A stretch of DNA of 64,000 nucleotides from Legionella lytica. Lineage in GTDB: Bacteria; Pseudomonadota; Gammaproteobacteria; Legionellales; Legionellaceae. Numbering within the stretch: the first letter of the stretch is position 1; every line of letters begins with the position of its first letter. The notes under the pieces were generated by a model. The model did no database searches, was not told the DNA's origin, and worked only from the letters and a program-made list of their open reading frames with translations. Where the stretch lies: assembly GCF_023921225.1 (NCBI RefSeq), contig NZ_CP071527.1, forward strand, positions 1,392,501 through 1,456,500, in the 5' to 3' direction. Below, piece by piece: positions 1 through 7,930 of the stretch. The position numbers and the translations under genes were made by a program.

Positions 1-44
1 GAAAAGATATGTACTATAAGCAAAAGACTACAAGGGGATTCTTT

Positions 45-740
45 ATGAAGATGAGATTGGTCACTGCAGCCGTTTTAGGGCTTGCAATGTCTACTGCAAT
101 GGCTGCTGATGCATTAGTTACAGACAAAGACAAATTGTCTTACAGTATTGGTGCAGATTTAGGGAAAAATTTTAAAGGTCAAGGCATCGATATCAATACT
201 GAAGCATTAGCCAAAGGAATGCAAGATGGAATGTCTGGCGCTCAATTGATTTTAACTGAACAACAAATGAAAGATGTTTTAAACAAATTTCAAAAAGATT
301 TAATGGCTAAGCGTAGCGCAGAATTTAATAAAAAAGCTGAAGAAAACAAATCTAAAGGCGAAGCGTTTTTAAGTTCTAATAAAGCAAAAACTGGTGTAGT
401 AGTATTACCAAGCGGCTTGCAATATAAAATTCTTGAAGCCGGTACTGGTGCTAAGCCAGGAAAAGCAGATACTGTAACTGTTGATTACACTGGTACTTTG
501 ATCGACGGTACTGTATTTGATAGCACTCAAAAGACTGGTAAACCAGCTACATTCCAAGTATCACAAGTTATTCCAGGCTGGACTGAAGCATTACAATTAA
601 TGCCTGCTGGTTCTACTTGGGAAGTTTTTGTTCCTGCTGATCTAGCTTACGGTCCACGTAGTGTTGGTGGTCCTATTGGTCCTAATGAGACTTTGATTTT
701 CAAAATTCATTTGATCTCTGTTAAAAAAGCAGAAGCTTAA
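45..740 (+). CDS. mip: Mip-like FKBP peptidyl-prolyl isomerase
   Basis: Periplasmic or outer-membrane-associated prolyl cis-trans isomerase of 231 residues, closely matching Legionella Mip as I remember it. Residues 1-20 form a signal peptide with an AMA cleavage site. Residues 21 to about 115 are the helical dimerisation part ([15 protein letters not shown], long charged helix with [16 protein letters not shown]). From about residue 118 comes the FKBP domain with [44 protein letters not shown] and [19 protein letters not shown]. Mip aids infection of macrophages and protozoa. I chose ATG 45 because AAGGGG lies just upstream; an in-frame ATG at 9 would add 12 residues ahead of a good signal peptide. 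The upstream region is cut by the window edge. Confidence 0.97.
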   Translation: MKMRLVTAAVLGLAMSTAMAADALVTDKDKLSYSIGADLGKNFKGQGIDINTEALAKGMQDGMSGAQLILTEQQMKDVLNKFQKDLMAKRSAEFNKKAEENKSKGEAFLSSNKAKTGVVVLPSGLQYKILEAGTGAKPGKADTVTVDYTGTLIDGTVFDSTQKTGKPATFQVSQVIPGWTEALQLMPAGSTWEVFVPADLAYGPRSVGGPIGPNETLIFKIHLISVKKAEA

Positions 741-751
741 TATCCTTGTCT

Positions 752-774
752 ACCCTGGACTTTCTGCCCAGGGT
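752..774 (+). terminator. hairpin after mip
   Basis: ACCCTGG (752-758) pairs with CCAGGGT (768-774) across a 9-base loop, 12 bases after the mip stop. A pyrimidine-rich run (CCCTCTCTTCTTATTT) follows, so it is a plausible but weak intrinsic terminator. Confidence 0.5.
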
Positions 775-814
775 GAGCCCTCTCTTCTTATTTATGCTTC
801 AAGTGATTTGAATA

Positions 815-2065
815 ATGAACATGCGCCTGTTGATCATTTTCATTCTAGGTTTTTCTTCTGGTTTGCCCATGGCATTAATCAGCAGTACTTTGCAAGCCTG
901 GTATGCATCCGATGGGATGTCGGTGTTTGTCACTGGAACATTAAGCTTAATTAGTTTGCCCTACGCATATCGCATTTTTTGGGGCCCGATTTTAGATCGG
1001 TATTCTCTATTTTCCATAGGAAAAAGAAGAAGCTGGATCCTAACCATGCAATGTTTCTTGCTGGTGGGATTTAATCTAATGGCTTGGTTTACTCCAGAGC
1101 AGTACCCAAAGCTTTTAGCTGTTTTAGCGTTTATTCTCGCGTGTTTTTCGGCAACACAAGACGTTGCAATTGATGCCCATAGAGCTGAATATTTGCCCGT
1201 GTCCGAACATGCCTTAGGGGCATCTTTAGCGGTGTTTGGTTATCGGCTAGCCTTATTAATTTCTGGTGGTTTGGCCTTGGTTATGGCGCAAAAATTAGGG
1301 TGGGCTTTCACGTACCGCTTTATGGGATTATTGATGAGCATTGGTATGTTGGCTGTATTATTCAGTAAGGAGCCCAGTACTACACCGAAAGAGAAAATTC
1401 CTTTTACACAATCGTTTATTGCCCCCGTTAAAGAATTACTAACTCGTCCCGGCATCATTTATCTTTTATGTTTCGTTTTTTGTTACAAGTTGGGTGAAGC
1501 GTTTACCACAACGACTAGTGGTATTGTTATGCCGTTTTTGATTCAGGGCTTAGGGTTTTCTTTAGATACTATTGGTTATATTAATAAGATGTTAGGGGTT
1601 GGTTCCATTTTATTAGGTGGCTTACTTGCAGGCCTTATATTAACCCGCTGCTCTTTGTATCGTTCTTTATTTGTTTTTGGTTTATTACAAGCTTTGACCA
1701 ATGTTTTGTTTGTAGTTTTAGCGATGGTTGGTAAAAACGTAGTGCTATTATCAGTAGCGGTCTTTTTTGATAATTTTGCTGCAGGCATGGGATCTACTGC
1801 ATTAGTTGCTTTATTTATGCGATTAGTGAATAAGCAATATACGGGAACACAATTTTCTATATTGGTAGCTTTATCAACAATTCCCCGTATTATTTCAGGC
1901 CCAGTGGCTGCATCGATTCAAATGGCCATTGGCTGGATAGGGCTTTATCAGCTTTCTATTGCTTTCGCTTTAGCATTCATTCCATTTCTCGTGTTGATTA
2001 AAGGTCAAACCGAAGAACAACAAAAGCAAGAGGATGGCCTCTTCGAATTAAATCCAACGCGTTAG
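815..2065 (+). CDS. AmpG-like MFS permease
   Basis: Inner-membrane transporter of 416 residues with about 12 hydrophobic segments. The start FSSGLPMALISSTLQAW, then PYAYRIFWGPILDRY and ATQDVAIDAHRAEYL, are typical of the AmpG (muropeptide/acetyl-CoA transporter) branch of the major facilitator superfamily. AmpG proteins import anhydro-muropeptides from peptidoglycan turnover for recycling and can feed beta-lactamase induction. The real substrate cannot be read from sequence, and Legionella has several AmpG paralogues. It follows mip on the same strand with a hairpin between, so it is probably transcribed separately. ATG 815 starts NMRLLIIF directly at the first membrane helix. Confidence 0.85.
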   Translation: MNMRLLIIFILGFSSGLPMALISSTLQAWYASDGMSVFVTGTLSLISLPYAYRIFWGPILDRYSLFSIGKRRSWILTMQCFLLVGFNLMAWFTPEQYPKLLAVLAFILACFSATQDVAIDAHRAEYLPVSEHALGASLAVFGYRLALLISGGLALVMAQKLGWAFTYRFMGLLMSIGMLAVLFSKEPSTTPKEKIPFTQSFIAPVKELLTRPGIIYLLCFVFCYKLGEAFTTTTSGIVMPFLIQGLGFSLDTIGYINKMLGVGSILLGGLLAGLILTRCSLYRSLFVFGLLQALTNVLFVVLAMVGKNVVLLSVAVFFDNFAAGMGSTALVALFMRLVNKQYTGTQFSILVALSTIPRIISGPVAASIQMAIGWIGLYQLSIAFALAFIPFLVLIKGQTEEQQKQEDGLFELNPTR

Positions 2066-2078
2066 TTCGAGACGTAGT

Positions 2079-2096
2079 CTGGTTGCAAGCAACCAG
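2079..2096. repeat. dispersed palindrome, family A
   Basis: CTGGTTGCAAGCAACCAG is a perfect palindrome 13 bases after the AmpG-like gene, in a convergent intergenic region. The same motif recurs at 12466, 12642, 18951, 19211 and 55845. Confidence 0.8.
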
Positions 2097-2119
2097 GTTA
2101 CTTCTAAAGTAGGTTGGCG

Positions 2120-2185
2120 CTGAGCATCGCGAAGACCAACATGGGTGAGATTCCAACCCCTATCATCGAGCTTTGCGATGCTCAG
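2120..2185. repeat. long inverted repeat
   Basis: CTGAGCATCGCGAAG (2120-2134) pairs with CTTTGCGATGCTCAG (2171-2185) with one mismatch. It lies between the converging AmpG-like gene and the LprI-like pseudogene, so a bidirectional terminator or REP-like element is likely. Confidence 0.6.
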
Positions 2186-2217
2186 TACCATCTACAATCA
2201 TATAAAAGTCCTTGCGA

Positions 2218-2599
2218 TTAAACGGTCTTAAACCATCCATCATATGAAACCGAGTTTTTTAATTCATTAATACGAATTTTAGTTTTTTCAAGAACGCATG
2301 CTTTAAAAACCAGACGTGCGCGCACTGCATCTTGTGCAGCGCGAGACATATAACGGCAATCAGTTTCTTTAAATTTAATCCATAGTAATTCTGATTGCTC
2401 AAGGCCCTTATTATCACCAAAACTTAATACAAGCCATTTAGCTTTCCGTCATAAAAAGCCAACTGTTTATCAAGACATTGTTCAAAAAGACCTAGATGAT
2501 GGAAACTCGGCAATTACTTTTATACATGTACTCACCGTCATGTAGCTGAACGTTAAATGCAATGAAACCAATTAAGAGACTGTGTTTGAAGAATTTCAT
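2218..2599 (-). pseudogene. decayed LprI-like (DUF1311) exported protein
   Basis: No intact frame, but the minus strand reads as pieces of one small exported protein. It starts at 2599 with MKFFKHSLLIGFIAFN (signal peptide). After a stop and a frame change come CLDKQLAFYDGKLNGLY, then in another frame LEQSELLWIKFKETDCRY and ARLVFKACVLEKTKIRINEL, stopping at 2218. The order CLDxxL, W-I-K-F-K-x-x-D-C, then a Cys-containing helix is the DUF1311 (LprI lysozyme-inhibitor-type) layout. At least two frameshifts are needed to join the parts. A related domain is present intact at the C-terminus of the gene at 56025-57017. Confidence 0.7.
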
Positions 2600-3011
2600 A
2601 TATGTTCCTTTTTTCCATTAAGTGTTAGTTTGCTCCACCAGCAAATAAAATGCTGATAGTTCCATGATTCCCAATTCCATAGTTGGGAAGGGGCATAGGC
2701 TATCAATACGTTTAAAAAAATCAATAGACCTTCAGTGTATTTTGAAAGGAAAGGAATCAATGTAGTAAATATTTAACATTGTGTTCTTATTTTGCATATA
2801 ACATCTTAATAATACAGCACTTTATAAAAAAAATATCCGCCTAGTTCCTTGCATACTCATAATTCGTAAACCATATTAAATCCAAGTGTTATTCATTTTA
2901 GATCATTTTATAAAACCTGGGTTCGCCGCAAATCTGGATGCAGTTGGTCACTATAAGCGTTTTGCACCTTATTCAGTGAGCTCGTATTCCCTATAATTAA
3001 GGACGACAATT
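2600..3011. other. intergenic, no gene seen
   Basis: About 410 AT-rich bases between the LprI-like pseudogene and the GDSL lipase. I see no coding frame, RNA gene or clear repeat. It must hold the lipase promoter, which I could not place with confidence. Confidence 0.5.
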
Positions 3012-4406
3012 ATGAAGCAGAAAAAGATTTCGCATATCGTAATGATGGGAGACAGTTTAAGCGACCGGGGAACAGCAGACAAAGCGGAGATATTAGGTTG
3101 TATTCCTATGGCATGGTTTGCTGGTTTGAGAGGAACATCTCCCAAGGGACGGTTTACCAATGGTTACGTTTGGGCAGATGTAATTAGTGCATTTTTTGCT
3201 AATGATTTTTTAATTAAAGATCTTAAAGAAAAGTATGGTTATAGCAATGATGATCTTTCTGATGCAATTATTGCCAAAGAAAAGGGTGTAATCGATAGCC
3301 TTCGTTATGATTACAATCTGGATAATGATCTTTATGTAACATTTGAAGGGCGTGATTTTATTCGTTCATATGATGAGGGAGGTCTAAGCGCCTATAACTA
3401 TGCTTGGCAACCAAGCAGCAGTATTACCCGTTTTTTCAGCCGTATCATTTTATCCACTTTAGAGAAAAAGCGTGAAAAGCTTTTAGCCTATGATGAAGAA
3501 CATCAGGTAACTGAACAGCAAAAAGAACAAACTTTAATTATTGAGTGGTCTGGAGCGAATGACTTAATCACCGTGAATGCGGAGCCTTCAATTGCGGAAG
3601 TAGATAGGGCAATTAAAGAGCGCGTCAAAAATGTTGAAGTCCTTTTGCAAAAGGGATATCGCAACTTTGTATTATTTAACTTACCGGATCTCTCATTAAC
3701 ACCCCGTTTTCAAAATAAGACAGGTAGCTCAGGCGAAAAGGCCCGTGATAATGCACATCAATGTGTTGATTATTTCAATCAGGAACTTGTTAAAGCCTGT
3801 GAAAAACTTAAGACCATGTTCCCTCATTGTTATTTTGATGTTTTTGATATCAATAGCGTTTTTGTTAAGGCCTATAATAATCCGGAAGAATATGGCATAG
3901 ACCCTACCAAGTTAAAACAGCCCTTTACAACTTCGCCAGATTTTAGGATTTTACCTAATAAAACAGCCCCAGCTAAAGGGTATGCATTTTGGGATGACAT
4001 TCACCCAACCGCGGATGTGCATGCATTATTAGGCAATGAATTTTATAAAAAATATAATCCACAATTTGCCTTTAGCGAACCAGAGAGTAAGAGAGTTAAC
4101 GAGCCCATGGATATTTCTTCTTCTCAATTACAAAAAGCCTTTTGTACCCGTTATGCAGATAAATTAGCAAAATCGCACTCAGGTTTTTTTGGGCATAAAA
4201 AAGCAAGCTTCTCATATCAAAGTGCAACACTTGATGAGATTTTGCAGCAAGCCTTTACTAAGGGAGGAAGCGATGTTCGCGAAGTGCTTTCTGAATTGCG
4301 GTGGATTAATAAGGAAGGGAACTTGAGTTTAAAGATTCCAGCCCTGGAAAAAGCGATGGCCAAACTGCAGGATCCAGAATTTGATGCAATTTTGGTAAAC
4401 ATCTAA
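3012..4406 (+). CDS. GDSL/SGNH lipase-esterase, PlaA-like
   Basis: Predicted lipolytic acyl hydrolase of 464 residues, in the style of the Legionella PlaA/PlaC/PlaD group. Block I is GDSLSD at 13-18 with nucleophile Ser15. Block II is KGRFTNGYVW around Gly46-Gly51. Block III is GAND at 181-184. Block V is WDDIHP, giving Asp328 and His331 of the catalytic triad. NLPDLSLTP near 223-231 is also typical. No signal peptide is visible: the nucleophile sits only 15 residues from the start, unlike exported GDSL lipases. The C-terminal ~100 residues after the triad match no domain I know. It may act in the cytosol or be delivered by Dot/Icm; that is inference. Confidence 0.85.
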   Translation: MKQKKISHIVMMGDSLSDRGTADKAEILGCIPMAWFAGLRGTSPKGRFTNGYVWADVISAFFANDFLIKDLKEKYGYSNDDLSDAIIAKEKGVIDSLRYDYNLDNDLYVTFEGRDFIRSYDEGGLSAYNYAWQPSSSITRFFSRIILSTLEKKREKLLAYDEEHQVTEQQKEQTLIIEWSGANDLITVNAEPSIAEVDRAIKERVKNVEVLLQKGYRNFVLFNLPDLSLTPRFQNKTGSSGEKARDNAHQCVDYFNQELVKACEKLKTMFPHCYFDVFDINSVFVKAYNNPEEYGIDPTKLKQPFTTSPDFRILPNKTAPAKGYAFWDDIHPTADVHALLGNEFYKKYNPQFAFSEPESKRVNEPMDISSSQLQKAFCTRYADKLAKSHSGFFGHKKASFSYQSATLDEILQQAFTKGGSDVREVLSELRWINKEGNLSLKIPALEKAMAKLQDPEFDAILVNI

Positions 4407-4416
4407 GAAAAGCGTG

Positions 4417-4446
4417 GCCCGTATTAAGACTTTGTCTAATACGGGC
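4417..4446. terminator. hairpin after GDSL lipase gene
   Basis: GCCCGTATTAAGAC pairs with GTCTAATACGGGC (one bulged base) around a TTT loop, 11 bases after the lipase stop. There is no strong T-run. GCCCGTATTA/TAATACGGGC also resembles part of the repeat at 19097-19182, so it may double as a dispersed repeat. Confidence 0.5.
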
Positions 4447-4483
4447 TACAAGTCTGGGACTCCACTTCAACTTACATTCAGTG

Positions 4484-4489
4484 TATAAT
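4484..4489 (+). promoter_or_regulatory. possible -10 box for queA
   Basis: A perfect TATAAT stands 28 bases before the queA start. No good -35 is found at the right distance, so this is only a candidate. Confidence 0.35.
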
Positions 4490-4516
4490 GGCGCCAATTT
4501 ATTTTCAGGTTGCACC

Positions 4517-5530
4517 ATGAATAAGCAGGACTTCTACTTTGATTTACCACCAGAGCTTATTGCTCAATATCCCTTAGCTAATCGCAGTGATTCTCGGCTA
4601 TTAACATATAGCCGTCAAAGTGGTGAGTACGGTCATCACCAATTTAAAGCGATTGCTGATTTTCTTAAGCCTGGTGATCTTTTAGTAATGAATAACTCCA
4701 AAGTTATTCCGGCACGTCTTTATGGGCAGAAAGCGACGGGCGGTAAAGTTGAGTTACTGGTCGAACGGATTACTGGTGAATTTACCTTTCTTGCTCATAT
4801 TAAAGCCAGTAAAGCCCTAAAGCCTGGCGCTGTAATTTATTTGGACCAAGAACGTCAGCTTGAAGTAATCGATCGAAATGATGATTTATTTGTTTGTAAA
4901 GCCAATATGGATGTATTGGCGTTATTACACGGAGTAGGACATATTCCTCTACCCCCGTACATTACGCGCAGCGATGAGGTCTTAGACGAGGATCGCTATC
5001 AAACTATATACGCCCAGTTTGAGGGGTCCGTTGCAGCACCTACAGCAGGATTGCATTTTGATGAGGCAGTCATAAGTAGTTTGCAGGCTCGTGGTGTGCA
5101 GGTCGCTTATGTTACCTTGCATGTTGGGGCGGGCACTTTTAGGCCTGTGCGTTGTGATGATATTAAAGAACATAAAATGCATAGCGAGCATTTTACAATT
5201 ACTCCCGAACTTTGTGCGGCAGTGGAGGCGACTAAAGCTGCAGGCAATCGTGTGATTGCAGTTGGCACCACGGCATTGCGTAGTTTAGAAAGTGCGGCAC
5301 AACATGGGACACTTGCTCCGTGCAGTAGAGATACCGATATTTTCATTTATCCAGGATATGAGTTTAAGGTGTGCGATGGTTTAATGACCAATTTTCACTT
5401 ACCTGAATCTACTTTATTAATGTTAGTTTCTGCATTTATCGGTCATAAAGAAGCAATGGCCCTTTATCAAGAGGCAATTGCAAATGGTTATCGATTTTTT
5501 AGTTATGGTGATACCAGTTTATTGCTCTAA
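4517..5530 (+). CDS. queA: S-adenosylmethionine:tRNA ribosyltransferase-isomerase
   Basis: Makes epoxyqueuosine in tRNA by moving the ribosyl part of SAM onto preQ1 at wobble position 34. The 337-residue protein is full length for the family: FYFDLPPELIAQYP at the start, then PARLYGQKATGGKVELL, GSVAAPTAGLHFD, THVGAGTF-like YVTLHVGAGTFRPV, HSEHFTI, AVGTTALRSLES, TNFHLPESTLLMLVSAF at the end. I chose ATG 4517 because the protein family begins here; an in-frame ATG at 4481 would overlap the apparent -10. The next gene, 13 bases on, takes the place usually held by tgt in the queA-tgt-yajC-secD-secF order. Confidence 0.97.
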   Translation: MNKQDFYFDLPPELIAQYPLANRSDSRLLTYSRQSGEYGHHQFKAIADFLKPGDLLVMNNSKVIPARLYGQKATGGKVELLVERITGEFTFLAHIKASKALKPGAVIYLDQERQLEVIDRNDDLFVCKANMDVLALLHGVGHIPLPPYITRSDEVLDEDRYQTIYAQFEGSVAAPTAGLHFDEAVISSLQARGVQVAYVTLHVGAGTFRPVRCDDIKEHKMHSEHFTITPELCAAVEATKAAGNRVIAVGTTALRSLESAAQHGTLAPCSRDTDIFIYPGYEFKVCDGLMTNFHLPESTLLMLVSAFIGHKEAMALYQEAIANGYRFFSYGDTSLLL

Positions 5531-5543
5531 AGGGAGATAGTGA

Positions 5544-6353
5544 ATGTTGGCAGCAACACAAAATTACATACCAGTTGGCACTTCAGAGGCAGGTTTATGT
5601 TTAACTGCTGAGAATTGGCAGGAAACAAAAGTAAATACTTTATCGTTCTCTTTAGAGTTTTTACTCTATAAACCAGGTATTGCATTGCTAAAAAATATCC
5701 CCTCTTTGTCCAAATATTTAGGTTGGTCTGGTGCGATTATCTTAAATGCCAGTTCACTAAAAGCAAATCGGGAAGGAGCTTATCTTCTTAAATCACCTTT
5801 TGATGGTTCTAAAACCAAAGTAACGGCAGTGGAGTTAGTGGAGCTCATTCAGCATTTAAATCCCAACGCCGTAATTCTTCCTAAAAAAATTCTTCAAGAT
5901 TGCCCGCAAATTTGGACGATTTTGAATGAATCTATTATGCCCTTTTTCAATGAGGAGGAGTTGAATCAATACCAGCCAACTCAAGAACATGGTATCTATT
6001 TCAATGAGGCTAATGAGTCTTTATTAACAAAATGGGCACATTTGCCGCGTTACGTAATGGGTAATTTTAATGCGGAATCAATACACCATCTGCGCGCCCA
6101 AGGTGTTGAGTTCATTGAAACGGATGAGCCAGTAAACGCAGCCTTTCATGGCAGGGTTTACAGCCAAGAGGGTGAGATTGATTTAACTAGCAAAGCTACA
6201 GAGATGCAATTTGAGATAATTGACTCGGCCTGTACTTGCCCTGTTTGTAATCAACAATTTACCAAGGCTTATTTTCATCATTTGATAGAGCACACTCCTT
6301 TACTCTGTCAGCGATTTTTAATCCAGCATAATGTATTTTGGATGGCGAATTAG
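5544..6353 (+). CDS. TGT-like protein with altered active site
   Basis: A 269-residue divergent relative of tRNA-guanine transglycosylase, shorter than the usual ~370. Landmarks in TGT order: PVGT at 10-13; LGWSGAIILNASS at 59-71 where TGT has NWHGPILTDSGG, so the general-acid Asp is Asn68; LPRYVMGNFNAESI at 167-180 for PRYLMGVGTPEDL; GVEFIETDEPVNAAFHG at 187-203 for GIDMFDCVMPTRNARNG, so the nucleophile Asp aligns with Glu192. The zinc site is kept: Cys230, Cys232, Cys235 and probably His262, with AYFHHL between. The TDSGGFQ and FDE substrate loops are missing. It sits 13 bases after queA with a good GGGAG site at ATG 5544. Alignment is by eye; transglycosylation seems unlikely, and a tRNA- or partner-binding role is inference. 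Confidence 0.75.
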   Translation: MLAATQNYIPVGTSEAGLCLTAENWQETKVNTLSFSLEFLLYKPGIALLKNIPSLSKYLGWSGAIILNASSLKANREGAYLLKSPFDGSKTKVTAVELVELIQHLNPNAVILPKKILQDCPQIWTILNESIMPFFNEEELNQYQPTQEHGIYFNEANESLLTKWAHLPRYVMGNFNAESIHHLRAQGVEFIETDEPVNAAFHGRVYSQEGEIDLTSKATEMQFEIIDSACTCPVCNQQFTKAYFHHLIEHTPLLCQRFLIQHNVFWMAN

Positions 6354-6400
6354 CAAAAACCAATTAAGCTTATAGATGTGTAAACAATAAAGGATTATTC

Positions 6401-6871
6401 ATGATAAACGTGAACATCTTAGGCTTTAAGGATTTAACGCTTACTGACGTTATCTTTGATTATAACGGGACCTTGGCTATTGATGGTATTTTAATCAAAG
6501 GTGTCGCAGAGCAGCTTATAGCATTATCTGAAAAAATTAATATTCATGTTGTGACGGGTGACAGTTTAGGCACAGCGAAAAATGAGTTAAAAGGAATACC
6601 TTGTTCGGTGTTCATCACACCACAATTAGAGCAGGGTTTGGCGAAGCAGGATTACTTACAAAAGTTAAACCTGAAAACCACTATTTCTATAGGCAATGGC
6701 AGAAATGATCAGCAAATAGTGGAAGAATCGGCGATAGGGATCATTATATTGGGACCAGAAGGAGCTGCAAAAGAGGCTATGGTAGCTGCTGATATTGTGG
6801 TAACGAATATTTTCGATGCGATTGACTTACTACTTCATCCCGGACGTTTGTTGTCCACATTAAGATCTTGA
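6401..6871 (+). CDS. small HAD-family protein (P-type ATPase-like P domain)
   Basis: Soluble HAD-fold protein of 156 residues. Motif I is FDYNGTLA with Asp20; the residue two after it, a general acid in most HAD phosphatases, is Asn22. Motif II is VVTGDSLGTAKNEL near 50-63. The last motif is IGNGRND at 97-103. The sequence TGD...A...GIP...GNGRND is what one sees in the phosphorylation domain of P-type ATPases. Here it is free-standing, without a membrane part. AAAGGA precedes ATG 6401. It lies in the queA-yajC interval, 47 bases after the TGT-like gene. Substrate unknown. Confidence 0.75.
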   Translation: MINVNILGFKDLTLTDVIFDYNGTLAIDGILIKGVAEQLIALSEKINIHVVTGDSLGTAKNELKGIPCSVFITPQLEQGLAKQDYLQKLNLKTTISIGNGRNDQQIVEESAIGIIILGPEGAAKEAMVAADIVVTNIFDAIDLLLHPGRLLSTLRS

Positions 6872-6876
6872 AGAGG

Positions 6877-6905
6877 CTCAGCGTAGAAAAAATTTCCACG
6901 CTGAG
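6877..6905. terminator. bidirectional terminator hairpin
   Basis: CTCAGCGT (6877-6884) pairs perfectly with ACGCTGAG (6898-6905); the loop holds an A-run and TTT. It stands between the converging HAD gene and the gene ending at 6920. Confidence 0.65.
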
Positions 6906-6919
6906 AAATTGAGGAATTA

Positions 6920-7795
6920 CTATTTTAATCCAGGAGATTCTGGTTGTTGCTCCAGTTCTTGCACTGTCGCATCGTGTTGAGACTGACGTAAAGGATTAGT
7001 ACCTACCACTGGCATACTATCAAGACGCGAATCATCTCGAGGTTCAGATGGTTTTACATCGAGCCCTAATGACATTTTGCTGTAAGATGGGAGGATCTCT
7101 TGGCTTTTGCTTAGTGGCAAACGGAAGTCCGTAGTTGGTACTACTGATTCTCCTGAATGTGTCTTGTGAGCGTCTTTCTTCGTTTCTTCATCAGAATGGG
7201 GTAGAGGAGATTGAGGAGATTCAAAAGTTTCCTCTTCATCTGAACTATGCTCATGCTGACTAGAGTGAGTTGAAGCTAATAAATCACTTTCTTCATCTGA
7301 CTCTTCATCATCTAAAGAAGCTGTATCCGAACTAGAATCGGTACCTTTGGTAGAAGGTTTAGAACTAAATGTATTAGCTACGGCCTTAGCTGTTGCTCCA
7401 GCAACTCCACCAACAAATAAGAATGGTGACCAAAGAATTGCACCAATAGTACTAACTAAGCCATTGTTAGTAATACGTGATTTTAAAAGATCTAATGGAC
7501 CCTGATCGCTGTTGTAACATTCTCTTGCTCCAGAGAACATATAGGCAACACCAATGGAACCATAAACGATTAGACCACTAAGGCTTAAAGTTGATAGCCC
7601 TAAGAATGTTGTAGTGCTTGCAGCGACAAGCATTGGAGCCGTCATATATTCAAAATACCCAAGTATGAAAAGAAATGGTGAGCCAAGCAAAAGACCCGCA
7701 AACATTAGAAAGGCACCTGTGTCTGCTTGACGACTACGATAATGGCCTTGCTAGCCATGATGATGATGGTGGTGATGCTCACGTCGGCTGAACAT
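6920..7795 (-). CDS. membrane-anchored acidic protein, N-terminus interrupted by amber codon
   Basis: Not a family I recognise. A good ribosome site (AAGGAG) precedes ATG 7795, which reads MFSRRE, seven His, Gly, then TAG at 7751-7753. The same frame then runs open to 6920: QGHYRSRQADTGAFL followed by MFAGLLLGSPFLF. So either the gene carries one nonsense codon in a His-rich head, or translation begins at the internal ATG 7705, which has no good ribosome site and would give 261 residues. The first ~110 residues after it hold three or four hydrophobic segments. Then comes a Ser/Asp/Glu-rich disordered part (SDTASLDDEESDEESDLL, HSSDEEETFESP). The long acidic tail suits a Dot/Icm substrate, which is inference. 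Confidence 0.65.
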
Positions 7796-7930
7796 GTTTT
7801 CTCCTTATATATTTATGAATTATTTTTAATCGGGTGCCATTATATTCATTACCTAATCATTTTTCATTATAATTGTAAATTTTTTTTTCAGATTGATAGT
7901 ATTGTATGGTTTTTAGACTTAGGAGGCATA

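Noticed and set aside
7727..7930. N-terminal 68-residue extension of the ThiD-ThiE protein (starting at ATG 7727)
   Set aside because: It reads through the antisense of the 6920-7795 gene start and the intergenic promoter region, while AGGAGG directly precedes ATG 7931.
7796..7930. Possible TPP riboswitch ahead of the ThiD-ThiE gene
   Set aside because: No CTGAGA or other thi-box core is present in the 135 bases between the divergent genes.
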